A DNA stretch of 64,000 nucleotides from Acidovorax sp. 69 (GTDB lineage: Bacteria; Pseudomonadota; Gammaproteobacteria; Burkholderiales; Burkholderiaceae_C), in contig NZ_PGEP01000001.1 of the NCBI RefSeq assembly GCF_002797445.1, forward strand, positions 2,170,501-2,234,500, in the 5' to 3' direction. Position 1 is the stretch's first letter; every line of letters starts with the position of its first letter. Under the pieces are notes generated by a model that made no database searches, was not told where the DNA came from, and saw nothing but the letters and a program-made list of their open reading frames with translations. This document shows, piece after piece, positions 9,539-18,791 of the stretch. Both the position numbers and the translations under genes were made by a program.

Positions 9539-10861
9539 ATGAATTCCACCAACACTACTGTTTCGAGTGCTACGTCGCACTACCGGTTCAAGCCCTGGAA
9601 CGTCGGGCGGTTCGTCATCTGGACGCTGTTTGCCGCTGCGCTCATCGTCGCTCCCATGCTGTTTCGCAGCAGCCTGGCGCTGACCATGCTCTCGCAGATT
9701 GGTTACCTCATCATCATCTGCCTGTCCTACAACATGCTGTTGGGGCAGGGGGGCATGCTGAGCTTTGGCCACGCTGTTTACACCGGTTTGGGTTCTTTCA
9801 TTGCGATCCATGCGATGAACATGGCGGCCAAGGGCAGCTTCAGCATTCCGCTGGTGTTCATTCCCGTGGTGGGGGGGCTGGCCGGTGCGTTCTTCGCCAT
9901 TTTGCTGGGCTTTGTGACCACCAAGAAGTCAGGCACCACGTTCGCCATGATCACACTGGGCATTGGCGAACTGGTGGCCTCGATGGCGCTGATGTTCCCT
10001 GAGTTCTTTGGCGGCGAGGGCGGCATCACGACCGATCGCGTGTATGGCCAGTCATTCTTCGGCATCAGTTTTGGGCCAGCCATTCAGGTGTACTACCTCA
10101 TTGCCGCGTATTGCTTTGTGTGTACAGCGGCGATGTTTGCATTCACCGGCACCCCTTTGGGCCGCATCCTGAACGCTGTGCGCGACAACCCCGAGCGCGT
10201 GGAGTTCATCGGCTACAACACGCAGCGAGTGCGCTACTTTGCCTTCATCATCGCGGGCTTTTTCGCAGGCATCGGCGGCGGCCTGGCCACGATCAACTTC
10301 GAGATCGTGACTGGTGCGGACAGCCTGAACGTAGTGCGCTCGGGTGGGTATCTGCTGTTCACCTTCCTGGGCGGGGCCACGTTCTTCTTTGGTCCCATCA
10401 TTGGTGCCGTGCTGCTGGTGCTCGCCTCGGTCCTGCTGTCAGAACTGTCCAAGGCTTGGCTGCTTTACCTGGGCCTTGTTTTCCTGTTCATGGTGATGTA
10501 CGCGCCCGGCGGTGTGGCCAGCCTGATCATGATGAATCTGCGCCTGGCCAAGTTTGGCAAGTTGCGCCAGTTGTGGACCTCCTACCTGGGGCTCGGTAGC
10601 ACGGCCTTGGTTGGTGTGATGGGTGCTGCCTGCATGATCGAAATGACCTACCACCTGCAACTCAATGCGGCGCTGGGGTCTGAGCTGACGTTCCTGGGGG
10701 CGACGCTCGATGCCAAGGGCTTTACCAGCTGGTTTGGTGCTGTTTTTGTGATGGTGACGGGCTTTGCCCTGTTCGAACTTTGCCGGCGCCAGTTTGTGCG
10801 CCAGTGGAGCAAGATTCAGGAAGAAATAGAACATGAAATCAAGCGCGGGGAGGCTTTGTGA
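9539..10861 (+). CDS. livM: LivM-type ABC transporter permease, long form
   Basis: 440 residues, longer than a typical LivM (about 300-420). The family core is clear: LSYNMLLGQGGMLSFGHAVYTGLG, the coupling-loop segment RILNAVRDNPERVEFIGYNTQRVRY, and the GGATFFFGPIIGA helix. The extra length is in the C-terminal third, where two further hydrophobic helices (about 345-420) follow the usual end, then a charged tail. The stop overlaps the livG GTG start (GTGA), which implies translational coupling. Confidence 0.92.
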   Translation: MNSTNTTVSSATSHYRFKPWNVGRFVIWTLFAAALIVAPMLFRSSLALTMLSQIGYLIIICLSYNMLLGQGGMLSFGHAVYTGLGSFIAIHAMNMAAKGSFSIPLVFIPVVGGLAGAFFAILLGFVTTKKSGTTFAMITLGIGELVASMALMFPEFFGGEGGITTDRVYGQSFFGISFGPAIQVYYLIAAYCFVCTAAMFAFTGTPLGRILNAVRDNPERVEFIGYNTQRVRYFAFIIAGFFAGIGGGLATINFEIVTGADSLNVVRSGGYLLFTFLGGATFFFGPIIGAVLLVLASVLLSELSKAWLLYLGLVFLFMVMYAPGGVASLIMMNLRLAKFGKLRQLWTSYLGLGSTALVGVMGAACMIEMTYHLQLNAALGSELTFLGATLDAKGFTSWFGAVFVMVTGFALFELCRRQFVRQWSKIQEEIEHEIKRGEAL

Positions 10862-11649
10862 CCATGGCGGCTGACAACGCAACTTATGCGCTCGAACTGC
10901 GCGACCTGCGCAAGAGTTTTGGCAAGACTGAAATCATCCGGGGTGCCAATCTGTGCGTGGTTCCTGGCGAGCGTGTGGCCATCATTGGCCCCAATGGTGC
11001 GGGCAAATCCACGCTGTTCAATTTGATCAGCGGACGTTTTGCGCCTACCAGTGGCGACGTGATCCTCAACGGCCAGCGCATCAATGGGCTGGCACCGTAC
11101 GAGATCAACCGCAAGGGGCTCTCGCGCAGCTTTCAGATCACCAACATCTTCCCCAAGCTGTCGGTGTTTGAGAACCTGCGCTGCGGCGTGCTGTGGAGCA
11201 TGGGCTACAAGTACACATTCTTGCGCTTCCTGTCGAACCTGCACGATGCCAACGAGCGTGCCAAGCAGCTCATGGAGATGATCAAGCTCGACAAGAAGCG
11301 CGACACGCTGGCGATGAACCTCACATACGCCGAGCAGCGCGCGCTGGAGATCGGCATCACCATTGCTGGTGGTGCCAACGTGATCCTGCTGGACGAGCCC
11401 ACGGCGGGCATGAGCAAGACCGAGACCACGCGTTTCATCCATCTCATCAAGGAAGTGACGGAAGGCCGCACCCTGCTCACGGTAGAGCACGACATGGGGG
11501 TGGTGTTTGGCCTGGCCGACAAGATTGCCGTGGTGGTCTATGGCGAAGTGATCGCTTTCGATACCCCTGACAAGGTACGCGCCAATGCGCGTGTGCAGGA
11601 GGCCTACCTGGGATCGGCTGTGGCCGACGAGCAGGGTGCAGGACACTGA
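10858..11649 (+). CDS. livG: LivG-type ABC transporter ATP-binding protein
   Basis: 263 residues from a GTG that overlaps the livM stop; an ATG two codons on (10864) is the alternative. GGGGAGG lies about 5 bases before the GTG, which favours the GTG. Walker A is GPNGAGKST (about 44-52) and Walker B is VILLDEPTAGM. The signature is LTYAEQRALEIG in place of LSGGQ; LivG proteins often have LSYGQQRRLE here, so this is a further drift, though the helix is intact. It powers the importer together with LivF. Confidence 0.92.
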   Translation: MTMAADNATYALELRDLRKSFGKTEIIRGANLCVVPGERVAIIGPNGAGKSTLFNLISGRFAPTSGDVILNGQRINGLAPYEINRKGLSRSFQITNIFPKLSVFENLRCGVLWSMGYKYTFLRFLSNLHDANERAKQLMEMIKLDKKRDTLAMNLTYAEQRALEIGITIAGGANVILLDEPTAGMSKTETTRFIHLIKEVTEGRTLLTVEHDMGVVFGLADKIAVVVYGEVIAFDTPDKVRANARVQEAYLGSAVADEQGAGH

Positions 11650-11651
11650 CT

Positions 11652-12347
11652 ATGCTGAAAATCGAAAACCTCCACGCCTATTACGGCAAGAGCCATGTGT
11701 TGCATGGCGTGACCTTTGACGTCCAACCTGGTGAAATCGTAGCCCTGCTGGGGCGTAACGGTTCGGGCCGTTCGACCACCGCCAAGGCCATCATGGGCCT
11801 GGTGGACTGGGAAGGCACCCTCCAATGGAAAGGGCAAGACCTCAATGGCAAAAAGGCCTATGAGATCGCCCACTTGGGCGTGGGCTACGTACCGGAAAGC
11901 CGTGACGTGTTTCCCAACCTCACGGTGCACCAAAACCTGATGCTGGGGCAAAAGGGCAGCGGTAAAAACAGCCGCTGGTCATTTGACGACATGTACGAGA
12001 TGTTTCCCCGCCTCAAGGAGCGCCAGCACACAGAAGCGGGCGTGATGTCGGGTGGCGAGCAGCAGATGCTCACACTGTGCCGCACGCTGATGGGCGACCC
12101 CGACCTCATCATCATCGACGAGCCCACCGAGGGGCTGGCCCCCAAGATCGTGGAGCTGGTGGGCCAGTACCTGCAGACCATCAAGGCCCGAGGCATCTCG
12201 GTACTGCTGATCGAGCAGAAGTTGACCATCGCCATGAAGATCTCCGACCGGGCGCTGGTGATGGGCCATGGCGCTATCGTGTTCCAGGGCACGCCGGACA
12301 GCCTGCGTGCCGACAATTACATCCGCAAGGAGTGGCTGGAGGTTTAG
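11652..12347 (+). CDS. livF: LivF-type ABC transporter ATP-binding protein with Arg in Walker A
   Basis: 231 residues starting 2 bases after the livG stop. The domain order is normal: Walker A, Q-loop region, signature SGGEQQMLTLCRTLMG, Walker B LIIIDEPTEGLAP, and the switch region IEQK (the His is replaced by Gln, as is usual in LivF). The odd point is Walker A: it reads GRNGSGRST (residues 34-42), so the nucleotide-binding Lys is Arg40. The codon is CGT in clean sequence. The dimer might hydrolyse ATP mainly at the LivG site. Last gene of the importer operon. Confidence 0.92.
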   Translation: MLKIENLHAYYGKSHVLHGVTFDVQPGEIVALLGRNGSGRSTTAKAIMGLVDWEGTLQWKGQDLNGKKAYEIAHLGVGYVPESRDVFPNLTVHQNLMLGQKGSGKNSRWSFDDMYEMFPRLKERQHTEAGVMSGGEQQMLTLCRTLMGDPDLIIIDEPTEGLAPKIVELVGQYLQTIKARGISVLLIEQKLTIAMKISDRALVMGHGAIVFQGTPDSLRADNYIRKEWLEV

Positions 12348-12350
12348 AAG

Positions 12351-12420
12351 CCCCCCTGAGTCGCCTTCGGCGCCTTCCCCCGGAGGGGGACGCCCCCAGC
12401 GCGGCGGGGCGGCCCTAGCG
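12351..12420. repeat. GC-rich intergenic hairpin repeat (family 2), copy 1
   Basis: Directly after livF is a C/G-rich segment that folds: GCGCCTTCCCCC faces GGAGGGGGACGCC. A related segment lies at 61375-61440 in the other orientation (shared CCCTGAG-CG-TTC, TTCCCCC and GGGGG blocks). I know such GC-rich repeats as common between genes in Comamonadaceae. It may help end livF transcription. The rest of the 334 bp gap to 12681 holds the promoter/operator region below; no small gene is convincing. Confidence 0.6.
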
Positions 12421-12600
12421 CGGGGGCGCTGGCCTGGAGTGCGCCAGTTTCGCGGGCTGAGCGCGTGGCTGAGGCCTGAGGAGGCCTTTTTGCATCGGTC
12501 CACAGAGGCGCCCGGTCTTCGGTGGCGTCTCTTTTTTTTTGCCCGACGGAATGTGCTCTGCAGGGGATGTCTGAAACCCCCTTGTCCCGCCCGGGACAAA

Positions 12601-12657
12601 TTGACACGCCAAATGGGTTTGAAGTCTCTACAATAAAAACGCACGATCGTTCTTTTT
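12601..12657 (+). promoter_or_regulatory. Promoter region and palindromic operator candidate of the fadB-like/thiolase operon
   Basis: A TACAAT -10 box lies at 12629-12634. A TTGACA lies at 12601-12606, but the 22-base spacing is too long for a standard pair. Overlapping the expected start point is a 22 bp imperfect palindrome (12636-12657) built on ACGATCGT, with AAAA and TTTT ends; 9 of 11 pairs match. The place and shape suit a TetR-type repressor that senses acyl-CoA. The assignment is inference; no regulator gene of that type is in the window. Confidence 0.55.
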
Positions 12658-12681
12658 CACTTTCCAAGGAACAACAGCACC

Positions 12682-14781
12682 ATGACCGCTGAATACAAAG
12701 TCCACGGCTCCGTTGCCGTGATCACCATGGCCAACCCTCCCGTCAATGGACTCGGTCTGGCCACCCGCCAGGGCATCGTGGACGGCCTCAGCCGGGCCAA
12801 TGCCGATGCAGCGGTCACGTCCGTCGTGATCACTGGCGCTGGCGGTGCGTTTTCTGGTGGTGCCGACATCAAGGAGTTCGGCACCGACAAGTCGCTGCAA
12901 GAACCCAACCTGCTGTCGGTGATTGCGGCCATCGAGAACTCGGCCAAGCCCGTCGTGGCTGCCATGCACAGCGTTGCCATGGGCGGTGGCCTGGAGCTGG
13001 CCCTGGGCTGCCACTACCGCATTGCGGCGCCTGGTTGCCTGATTGCACTGCCTGAAGTCAAGCTGGGTCTGATCCCCGGCGCTGGCGGCACGCAGCGCCT
13101 GCCCCGCGTGATTGGCGTGGAAGCAGCGCTCAACCTCATCGTGAGCGGTGAGCCCATCAAGAGCGAGATGATTGGCGCCGTGCCTGGCCAGAAGCTGTTT
13201 GACAAGATGGCTGCGTCGGCCGAGTCGCTGGCCACTGAGGCCTTGGCGTTCGCGCAGAGCGTGGCCGATGCACGCCCACTGCCCTTGGTGCGCAACTTCC
13301 CTTGCAAGCACCCCGAAGGCGACGCGTACTTCCAGTTCGCGCGCAACATGGTCAAGGGCATGGCCAAGAACTACCCTGCGCCCGCCAAGTGCGTGGATGC
13401 GGTCGAAGCGGCCACCAAGAAAAAATTTGCTGACGGCATGCTGGTCGAGCGCGAGATCTTCATCAACCTGATGTGGACACCCGAGTGCCGCGCCCTGCGC
13501 CATTTGTTCGTGGCCGAGCGTGCAGCGAGCAAGATTCCCGATGTGGCCTCCGACACCCCCAAGCGCGACATCAAGCTGGTCGGCGTGATTGGTGCTGGCA
13601 CCATGGGCGGCGGCATCTCCATGAACTTCCTGAACGCGGGCATCCCCGTCAAGATCCTGGAGATGAAGCAGGAAGCGCTGGATCGCGGCATCGCCACGAT
13701 TCAAAAGAACTACGAAGCCCAGGTCAAGAAGGGCAAGCTCAAGCAAGACAAGTACGAGCAGCGCATGGCCCTGCTAAGCACCACGCTGAGCTACGAAGAC
13801 TTCAAGGACTGCGACCTCATCATCGAGGCCGTGTTTGAAGAAATGGGCGTCAAGGAAGCTGTGTTCAAGCAGCTGGACGCCGTGGCCAAGCCCGGCGCCA
13901 TCCTGGCTTCCAACACCTCCACACTCGACGTGGACAAGATCGCGGCGTTCACCAAGCGTCCGCAGGACGTGGTGGGCATGCACTTCTTCAGCCCTGCCAA
14001 CGTGATGAAGCTCTTGGAAGTGGTGCGTGGCAAAGAGACCGCCAAGGACGTGCTGGCCACCGTGATGGCCATTGGCAAAAAGATCAAGAAGACCTCGGTG
14101 GTCTCGGGTGTGTGCGATGGTTTCATCGGCAACCGCATGATCGAGCAATACAGCCGCCAGGCCGGCTTTCTGCTGGACGAAGGCTGCACGCCCCAGCAGG
14201 TGGACAAGGCGGTTGAAAAATTCGGCTTTGCCATGGGCCCGTTCCGCATGGGCGATCTGGCCGGCAACGACATCGGCTGGGCCATCCGCAAGCGTCGTTC
14301 CGTGGAGCGCGCTGACATGAAGTACAGCCGCACGGCCGACAAACTGTGTGAACTGGGCCGCTTCGGCCAGAAGACCGGTGCAGGCTGGTACGACTACCAG
14401 GCCGGCAAGCGCGACGCGATCCCGAGCGATCTGGTCAACAAGATGATCGAAGACCACCGCAAGGAGCTGGGTATCACGCCGCGCAAGATTTCCGATGAAG
14501 AGATCGTGCAACGCCTGGTGTTCGCACTGGTCAACGAAGGCGCTCACATCCTGGAAGACGGCATTGCCAGCAAGTCCGGCGATATCGACATGGTCTACCT
14601 CACGGGTTATGGCTTCCCCATCTACCGTGGTGGCCCCATGCACTACGCCAGCGAGGTCGGCTTGTTCAACGTGGTGCAGGCCATGGACCGCTTTGCCAAG
14701 AACCCTCTGGACGACGCAGAGTTCTGGAAGCCCGCTCCGCTGCTGGCCAAGCTGGCCGCAGAAGGCAAGTCCTTCCAGTAA
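12682..14781 (+). CDS. Bifunctional enoyl-CoA hydratase / 3-hydroxyacyl-CoA dehydrogenase (FadB/FadJ-like)
   Basis: 699 residues with AAGGAACAACAGCACC upstream. The N-terminal crotonase domain (about 1-190) has the oxyanion-hole segment [11 protein letters not shown] and the catalytic-Glu region [21 protein letters not shown]. The dehydrogenase part begins with the NAD fold [17 protein letters not shown] (about 305-320) and carries the catalytic His in [14 protein letters not shown] (about 434). A C-terminal 3HCDH domain follows ([21 protein letters not shown]). It does the hydration and second oxidation steps of beta-oxidation. The thiolase starts 35 bases on, as a fadBA-like pair. It is a little shorter than E. 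coli FadJ and close to peroxisomal-type bifunctional enzymes. Confidence 0.94.
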   Translation: MTAEYKVHGSVAVITMANPPVNGLGLATRQGIVDGLSRANADAAVTSVVITGAGGAFSGGADIKEFGTDKSLQEPNLLSVIAAIENSAKPVVAAMHSVAMGGGLELALGCHYRIAAPGCLIALPEVKLGLIPGAGGTQRLPRVIGVEAALNLIVSGEPIKSEMIGAVPGQKLFDKMAASAESLATEALAFAQSVADARPLPLVRNFPCKHPEGDAYFQFARNMVKGMAKNYPAPAKCVDAVEAATKKKFADGMLVEREIFINLMWTPECRALRHLFVAERAASKIPDVASDTPKRDIKLVGVIGAGTMGGGISMNFLNAGIPVKILEMKQEALDRGIATIQKNYEAQVKKGKLKQDKYEQRMALLSTTLSYEDFKDCDLIIEAVFEEMGVKEAVFKQLDAVAKPGAILASNTSTLDVDKIAAFTKRPQDVVGMHFFSPANVMKLLEVVRGKETAKDVLATVMAIGKKIKKTSVVSGVCDGFIGNRMIEQYSRQAGFLLDEGCTPQQVDKAVEKFGFAMGPFRMGDLAGNDIGWAIRKRRSVERADMKYSRTADKLCELGRFGQKTGAGWYDYQAGKRDAIPSDLVNKMIEDHRKELGITPRKISDEEIVQRLVFALVNEGAHILEDGIASKSGDIDMVYLTGYGFPIYRGGPMHYASEVGLFNVVQAMDRFAKNPLDDAEFWKPAPLLAKLAAEGKSFQ

Positions 14782-14816
14782 GCCGCATCCACAGATACCG
14801 AATCAAAGGAATTCAC

Positions 14817-15992
14817 ATGACCTCCGCCGTGATTGTTTCCACCGCCCGCACCCCGCTCGCCAAGAGCTGGAAGGGTTCTTTCAACATGACGCATGGCGCT
14901 ACCCTGGGCGGCCACGCTGTTCAGCACGCCGTGTTGCGCGCTGGCATTGATGGCGCTGACGTGGACGACGTCATCATGGGTTGCGCCACGCCCGAAGGCG
15001 CCACCGGCAGCAACATCGCCCGCCAGATCGCGCTCAAGGCCGGTTTGCCCATCACGGCCTCCGGCGTCACGGTCAACCGCTTTTGCTCGTCGGGCCTGCA
15101 AACCATTGCCATGGCTGCCCAGCGCATCATCGCGGGCGAGGCCGATGTGTATGTGGCTGGGGGTGTCGAGAGCATCTCCTGCGTGCAGCAAGAGATGAAC
15201 CTGCACATGATCCAGGACCTGGCCTTGGCCAAGCAAAAGCCCGAGATCTACTGGAGCATGCTGCAGACCGCCGAGCAAGTGGCCAAGCGCTATAACATCG
15301 GCCGCGAAGCCATGGACGAATACGGCGCCGCCAGCCAGCAAAAGGCTTGCGCTGCGCAAGCGGCCGGTCTGTTCGATGCCGAAATCGCCCCCATCACCGT
15401 GACAGCCGGTATTGCCGACAAGACGCTGGGTCTGATCACCAAGCAGGTCACCGTCAGCAAGGACGAAGGTACGCGCGAAGGCACCACGGTCGAAGCCATC
15501 AGCGGTTTGCGTTCGGCACTGCCTGGCGGCCTCATCTCGGCCGGCAATGCCAGCCAGTTCTCTGACGGCGCAGGCGCTTGCGTGGTGGTGAGCGAAGAGT
15601 ACGCCAGCAAGAAGGGCTTGAAGCCCCTGGGCCGTTTCCTCGGCTTTGCGGTGGCAGGCTGCGAGCCCGACGAAATGGGCATTGGCCCCGTGTTTGCCGT
15701 GCCCAAGGTGCTGAAGAAGTTGGGACTCACGGTGCAAGACATCGACCTGTGGGAGCTGAACGAAGCCTTCGCGGTGCAGGTGCTGTACTGCCGCGACAAG
15801 CTGGGCATCCCAGCCGACCGCCTGAACGTGAACGGCGGCGCCATTGCCGTGGGCCACCCCTACGGTGTGTCGGGCCAGCGCCTCACGGGCCACGCACTGA
15901 TCGAAGGCAAACGCCGTGGCGCCAAGAAGGTGTGCGTGACGATGTGCATTGGCGGCGGCATGGGCGCTGCAGGCATTTTTGAAGTGTTCTGA
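14817..15992 (+). CDS. Acetyl-CoA acyltransferase (thiolase)
   Basis: 391 residues, typical thiolase length, with AAAGGAATTC upstream. The acyl-accepting Cys90 is in [12 protein letters not shown], His347 in [14 protein letters not shown], and Cys377 in [14 protein letters not shown]; all three catalytic residues are present. It cleaves 3-ketoacyl-CoA to acetyl-CoA and a shortened acyl-CoA, completing the cycle started by the upstream fused enzyme. A degradative role (FadA) fits the context better than a biosynthetic one, but chain preference cannot be read. Confidence 0.94.
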   Translation: MTSAVIVSTARTPLAKSWKGSFNMTHGATLGGHAVQHAVLRAGIDGADVDDVIMGCATPEGATGSNIARQIALKAGLPITASGVTVNRFCSSGLQTIAMAAQRIIAGEADVYVAGGVESISCVQQEMNLHMIQDLALAKQKPEIYWSMLQTAEQVAKRYNIGREAMDEYGAASQQKACAAQAAGLFDAEIAPITVTAGIADKTLGLITKQVTVSKDEGTREGTTVEAISGLRSALPGGLISAGNASQFSDGAGACVVVSEEYASKKGLKPLGRFLGFAVAGCEPDEMGIGPVFAVPKVLKKLGLTVQDIDLWELNEAFAVQVLYCRDKLGIPADRLNVNGGAIAVGHPYGVSGQRLTGHALIEGKRRGAKKVCVTMCIGGGMGAAGIFEVF

Positions 15993-15994
15993 AC

Positions 15995-16486
15995 ATGCCG
16001 GGTGAAACCTCTGCGCAACCACCGGCTGGCGGGGTGTCGCCAGAGGTTTTCCTGGCCATGGGGCGCGAGGTGCTCGCGGCCCAGGCGTTCAGCCAGCTGC
16101 TGGGCGCAACGCTGCAAGCATTGTCGCCAGGGCATTGTGAGCTTCACTTGCCCATCCGGCCCGATCTGCTCCAACAACACGGTTTTGTCCACGGCGGCGT
16201 GCTCAGCTACGTGGCCGACAACGCTCTGACCTACGCCGGCGGCACCGCCATGCAGGTGCCGGTGGTGACGTCCGAGTTCAAGATCAATTACCTGCGGCCT
16301 GCTGTGGGTGATTTGTTGATTGCACGTGCCCGAGCCGTGCACCACAGCCGCTCGCAGGCCGTGTGCCAGTGCGATGTTTTCGTGGTTCAGGCGGGGGTCG
16401 AAAAGCTGTGCGCCGTGGCGCAGGGCACTATTGCAGCGTTGCCCGCGCGCCAAGCCGATGCAGCCACGCCTGCAGCCAGTGCTTGA
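15995..16486 (+). CDS. PaaI-type hotdog acyl-CoA thioesterase
   Basis: 163 residues; the ATG lies 2 bases after the thiolase stop, so it is translationally linked. The hotdog core is clear: the long helix with QQHGFVHGGVLSYVADNALTYAGG (HGG active-site segment, about 69-73), then the beta strand VVTSEFKINYLRPAVGD. It probably frees CoA from products or dead-end acyl-CoA made by the preceding enzymes. The first 25 residues are low in structure. Confidence 0.88.
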   Translation: MPGETSAQPPAGGVSPEVFLAMGREVLAAQAFSQLLGATLQALSPGHCELHLPIRPDLLQQHGFVHGGVLSYVADNALTYAGGTAMQVPVVTSEFKINYLRPAVGDLLIARARAVHHSRSQAVCQCDVFVVQAGVEKLCAVAQGTIAALPARQADAATPAASA

Positions 16487-16540
16487 GAGTGCAGCGCGGT
16501 GGCTACGCAAAAACTATCTGTTTACCGGTACTCATATTTT

Positions 16541-16590
16541 CATAGCTGCTAGCGCTTGATGGATAAGCGCTAGAGGCACTTTTTGCTTGG
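16541..16590 (+). repeat. Palindromic repeat (family 1), copy A, intergenic
   Basis: The core is a 9 bp stem CTAGCGCTT (16549-16557) and AAGCGCTAG (16565-16573) with a 7-base loop. It is flanked on the left by ATAGCTG and on the right by AGGCACTTTTT. This is the best-preserved copy of the family that recurs through the window. It lies in the gap before the acyl-CoA dehydrogenase. Confidence 0.85.
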
Positions 16591-16596
16591 AATGCC

Positions 16597-18456
16597 ATGA
16601 GCCTACGCCCTACCGTCGACTTCCTGCTGTACCAATGGCTGCACGCCGAGAATCTGCAGGAGCGCAGCCGCTTTGCCGACCACTCTCGCGAAACTTTCGA
16701 TGCGGTGATCGACACCTGCGAACGCATTGCGCGTGAAAAGTACGCACCCTTCAACCGCACGGTCGATACGCAAGAGCCGCATTTCGACGGCGAGAAGGTC
16801 ACGCTGCCCCAGTGCACGCACGATGCGCAGAAGGCCTATGCGGCTTCCGGCATGCTCAGCGCCGCGCAGGACTACGACATTGGCGGCATGCAACTGCCCT
16901 ACACGGTAGAGGCCGCGGCCAACAGCTTCTTTGCCGTGGCATCGATCAGCATGGGCTCGGGCCTGCTCACGGTGGGCAATGCCAACCTGTTGATGGTGCA
17001 TGGCACCGAGGCGCAGCAGAAGGTGTTTGCGCTCAACGAATTTTCGGGCCGTTTCTCCGGCACCATGTGCCTGTCGGAGCCGCAGGCGGGCTCGTCGCTC
17101 AGCGACGTGGCCACGCGCGCCGTGCCCGACGGCGAAGGTTTTGAGAACGACCCGCTGGGCCCGCGCTACCGCCTCAAGGGCAACAAGATGTGGATCTCGG
17201 CCGGTGAGCATGAGCTGACCGAGAACATCATCCACCTGGTGCTGGCCAAGATCCCTGGCCCCGACGGCAAGCTGGTGCCCGGCACCAAGGGCATCTCGCT
17301 GTTCATCGTGCCCAAGAAGCTGGTGGGCACCGATGGCCAACTGACGGGTGTGCGCAACGATGTGGCGCTGGCGGGCCTGAACCACAAGCTCGGCTGGCGC
17401 GGCACCACCAACACGCTGCTCAACTTTGGGGAGGGCAAGTACCCCGTGGATGGCGAAGCAGGCGCTGTGGGCTACCTCGTGGGCCAGGCCGGCAAGGGCC
17501 TGCATTGCATGTTCCACATGATGAACGAGGCGCGCATCGGCATCGGCATGGCCGCCACCATGCTGGGCCTGGCGGGCTACTACGCCAGCCTGGACTACGC
17601 CAAGAACCGTCCCCAGGGACGCCCGGTGCAAAACCCAAAGGACAAGGGCGCAGCCGCCGCCGTGGTCAAGGACGTGGCGCAGCCGCAGGTGCGCATCATC
17701 GAACACACCGACGTCAAGCGCATGCTGCTGGCGCAAAAGTCGTACGGCGAAGGCGCGCTGGCGCTCAACCTGTTCTGCGCACGCCTCGTGGACGAACAGG
17801 CGACCGGTGATGCGGCTGCCGCCGACGAGGCGCGCCTTCTGCTGGAGGTGCTGACCCCCATTGCCAAGAGCTGGCCCAGCGAGTGGTGCCTGGAGGCCAA
17901 CAGCCTGGCCATCCAGATCCATGGCGGCTACGGCTACACGCGCGATTTCCCGGTCGAGCAGTATTGGCGCGACAACCGCCTGAACATGATTCATGAGGGC
18001 ACGCACGGCATCCAGGCCATGGACCTGCTGGGCCGCAAGGTGCTGATGGAAGGTGGGCGCGGCCTGCAACTGCTGGCCGGGCGCATCAATGCCACCATCG
18101 AGCGCGCCATCCAGGTGCCTGCGCTGGCCGCGCACGCCAATGCCCTGGGCAGCGCACTGCAGCAGGTGGGTGCCGCTACCAAAGCCGCCTGGTCCACGGG
18201 TCAGCCTTCCGATGCGCTGGCCAATGCCGTGCCCTACATGCAGGCCTTTGGCCACATGGTGCTGGCCTGGGTCTGGCTGGACGTGGCGCTGGCTACGCTG
18301 CACGCCGATGCGACTCTGGAGCGGGCATCGAGTGTGGGCAGAATGGGCGCCATGCGCTTTTTCTTCCACTACGAGCTGCCCAAGATCGGCGCCTGGCTGC
18401 AGGTGGTGAGTGCGCGCGATGCGACCTGCGCGGTGTTTCCTGAAGAAGCCTTCTGA
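16597..18456 (+). CDS. Acyl-CoA dehydrogenase, FadE-like with C-terminal extension
   Basis: 619 residues, the size of the long acyl-CoA dehydrogenases (FadE5/DUF1974-free class) of Burkholderiales and Pseudomonas. FAD-domain signatures: GTMCLSEPQAGSSLSDV, YRLKGNKMWISAGEHEL and the catalytic-loop region IQIHGGYGYTRDFPVEQYWRDNRLNMIHEGTHGIQAMDLLGRK; the loop Glu sits in HEGT. The C-terminal about 130 residues are the usual extension. It does the first oxidation of beta-oxidation and passes electrons to ETF. It starts 110 bp after the thioesterase, with repeat copy A between. Its stop overlaps the next gene start by one base (TGATG). Confidence 0.93.
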   Translation: MSLRPTVDFLLYQWLHAENLQERSRFADHSRETFDAVIDTCERIAREKYAPFNRTVDTQEPHFDGEKVTLPQCTHDAQKAYAASGMLSAAQDYDIGGMQLPYTVEAAANSFFAVASISMGSGLLTVGNANLLMVHGTEAQQKVFALNEFSGRFSGTMCLSEPQAGSSLSDVATRAVPDGEGFENDPLGPRYRLKGNKMWISAGEHELTENIIHLVLAKIPGPDGKLVPGTKGISLFIVPKKLVGTDGQLTGVRNDVALAGLNHKLGWRGTTNTLLNFGEGKYPVDGEAGAVGYLVGQAGKGLHCMFHMMNEARIGIGMAATMLGLAGYYASLDYAKNRPQGRPVQNPKDKGAAAAVVKDVAQPQVRIIEHTDVKRMLLAQKSYGEGALALNLFCARLVDEQATGDAAAADEARLLLEVLTPIAKSWPSEWCLEANSLAIQIHGGYGYTRDFPVEQYWRDNRLNMIHEGTHGIQAMDLLGRKVLMEGGRGLQLLAGRINATIERAIQVPALAAHANALGSALQQVGAATKAAWSTGQPSDALANAVPYMQAFGHMVLAWVWLDVALATLHADATLERASSVGRMGAMRFFFHYELPKIGAWLQVVSARDATCAVFPEEAF

Positions 18457-18665
18457 TGACCGCACCAAAGACCTTGCAGCGTCTGCACAAGCTCATCTGG
18501 ACGCTGATTTATGGCGGCCTGCTGGCGCTGGTGCTGGGCATCGCCACGGCACGCACCGACGACGCTATTGGCTGGAGCCTGATGGTGGGGGGTGGCCTTG
18601 TGGCCGCAGCGGGTGTGGTGCTGATCGGCGTGCGGGCACGCCTGAAGGCCGACACCGGCACCTGA
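18456..18665 (+). CDS. Small membrane protein, two predicted helices
   Basis: 69 residues; the start overlaps the dehydrogenase stop (TGATG), so it is translationally coupled. Two hydrophobic segments (about 14-31 and 38-58) are split by a short TARTDDAIGW loop. The ends are basic and polar. I do not recognise a family. Codon use matches the neighbours and the coupling argues for a real gene. A role at the membrane beside the dehydrogenase is only a guess. Confidence 0.65.
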   Translation: MTAPKTLQRLHKLIWTLIYGGLLALVLGIATARTDDAIGWSLMVGGGLVAAAGVVLIGVRARLKADTGT

Positions 18666-18791
18666 CCGTTTGCACCGAGACCCGGACCGACGCGGGGGCG
18701 ACACAATGGCCCCGCGTTGCATCGCACAATGATCGATGGAGGTCGGAGTCCTGCATTCGCCGATCCCACCAAAAATTCTGAAGGAGACACC

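Noticed and set aside
12601..12634. TTGACA with TACAAT as a standard sigma-70 promoter
   Set aside because: The spacer is 22 bases, well beyond 16-19; only the -10 is accepted.
16603..18468. 621-codon open frame antisense to the acyl-CoA dehydrogenase
   Set aside because: Mirror frame of a GC-rich gene; composition rich in His, Gln, Arg and Gly with no domain pattern, while the plus strand encodes a clear enzyme.
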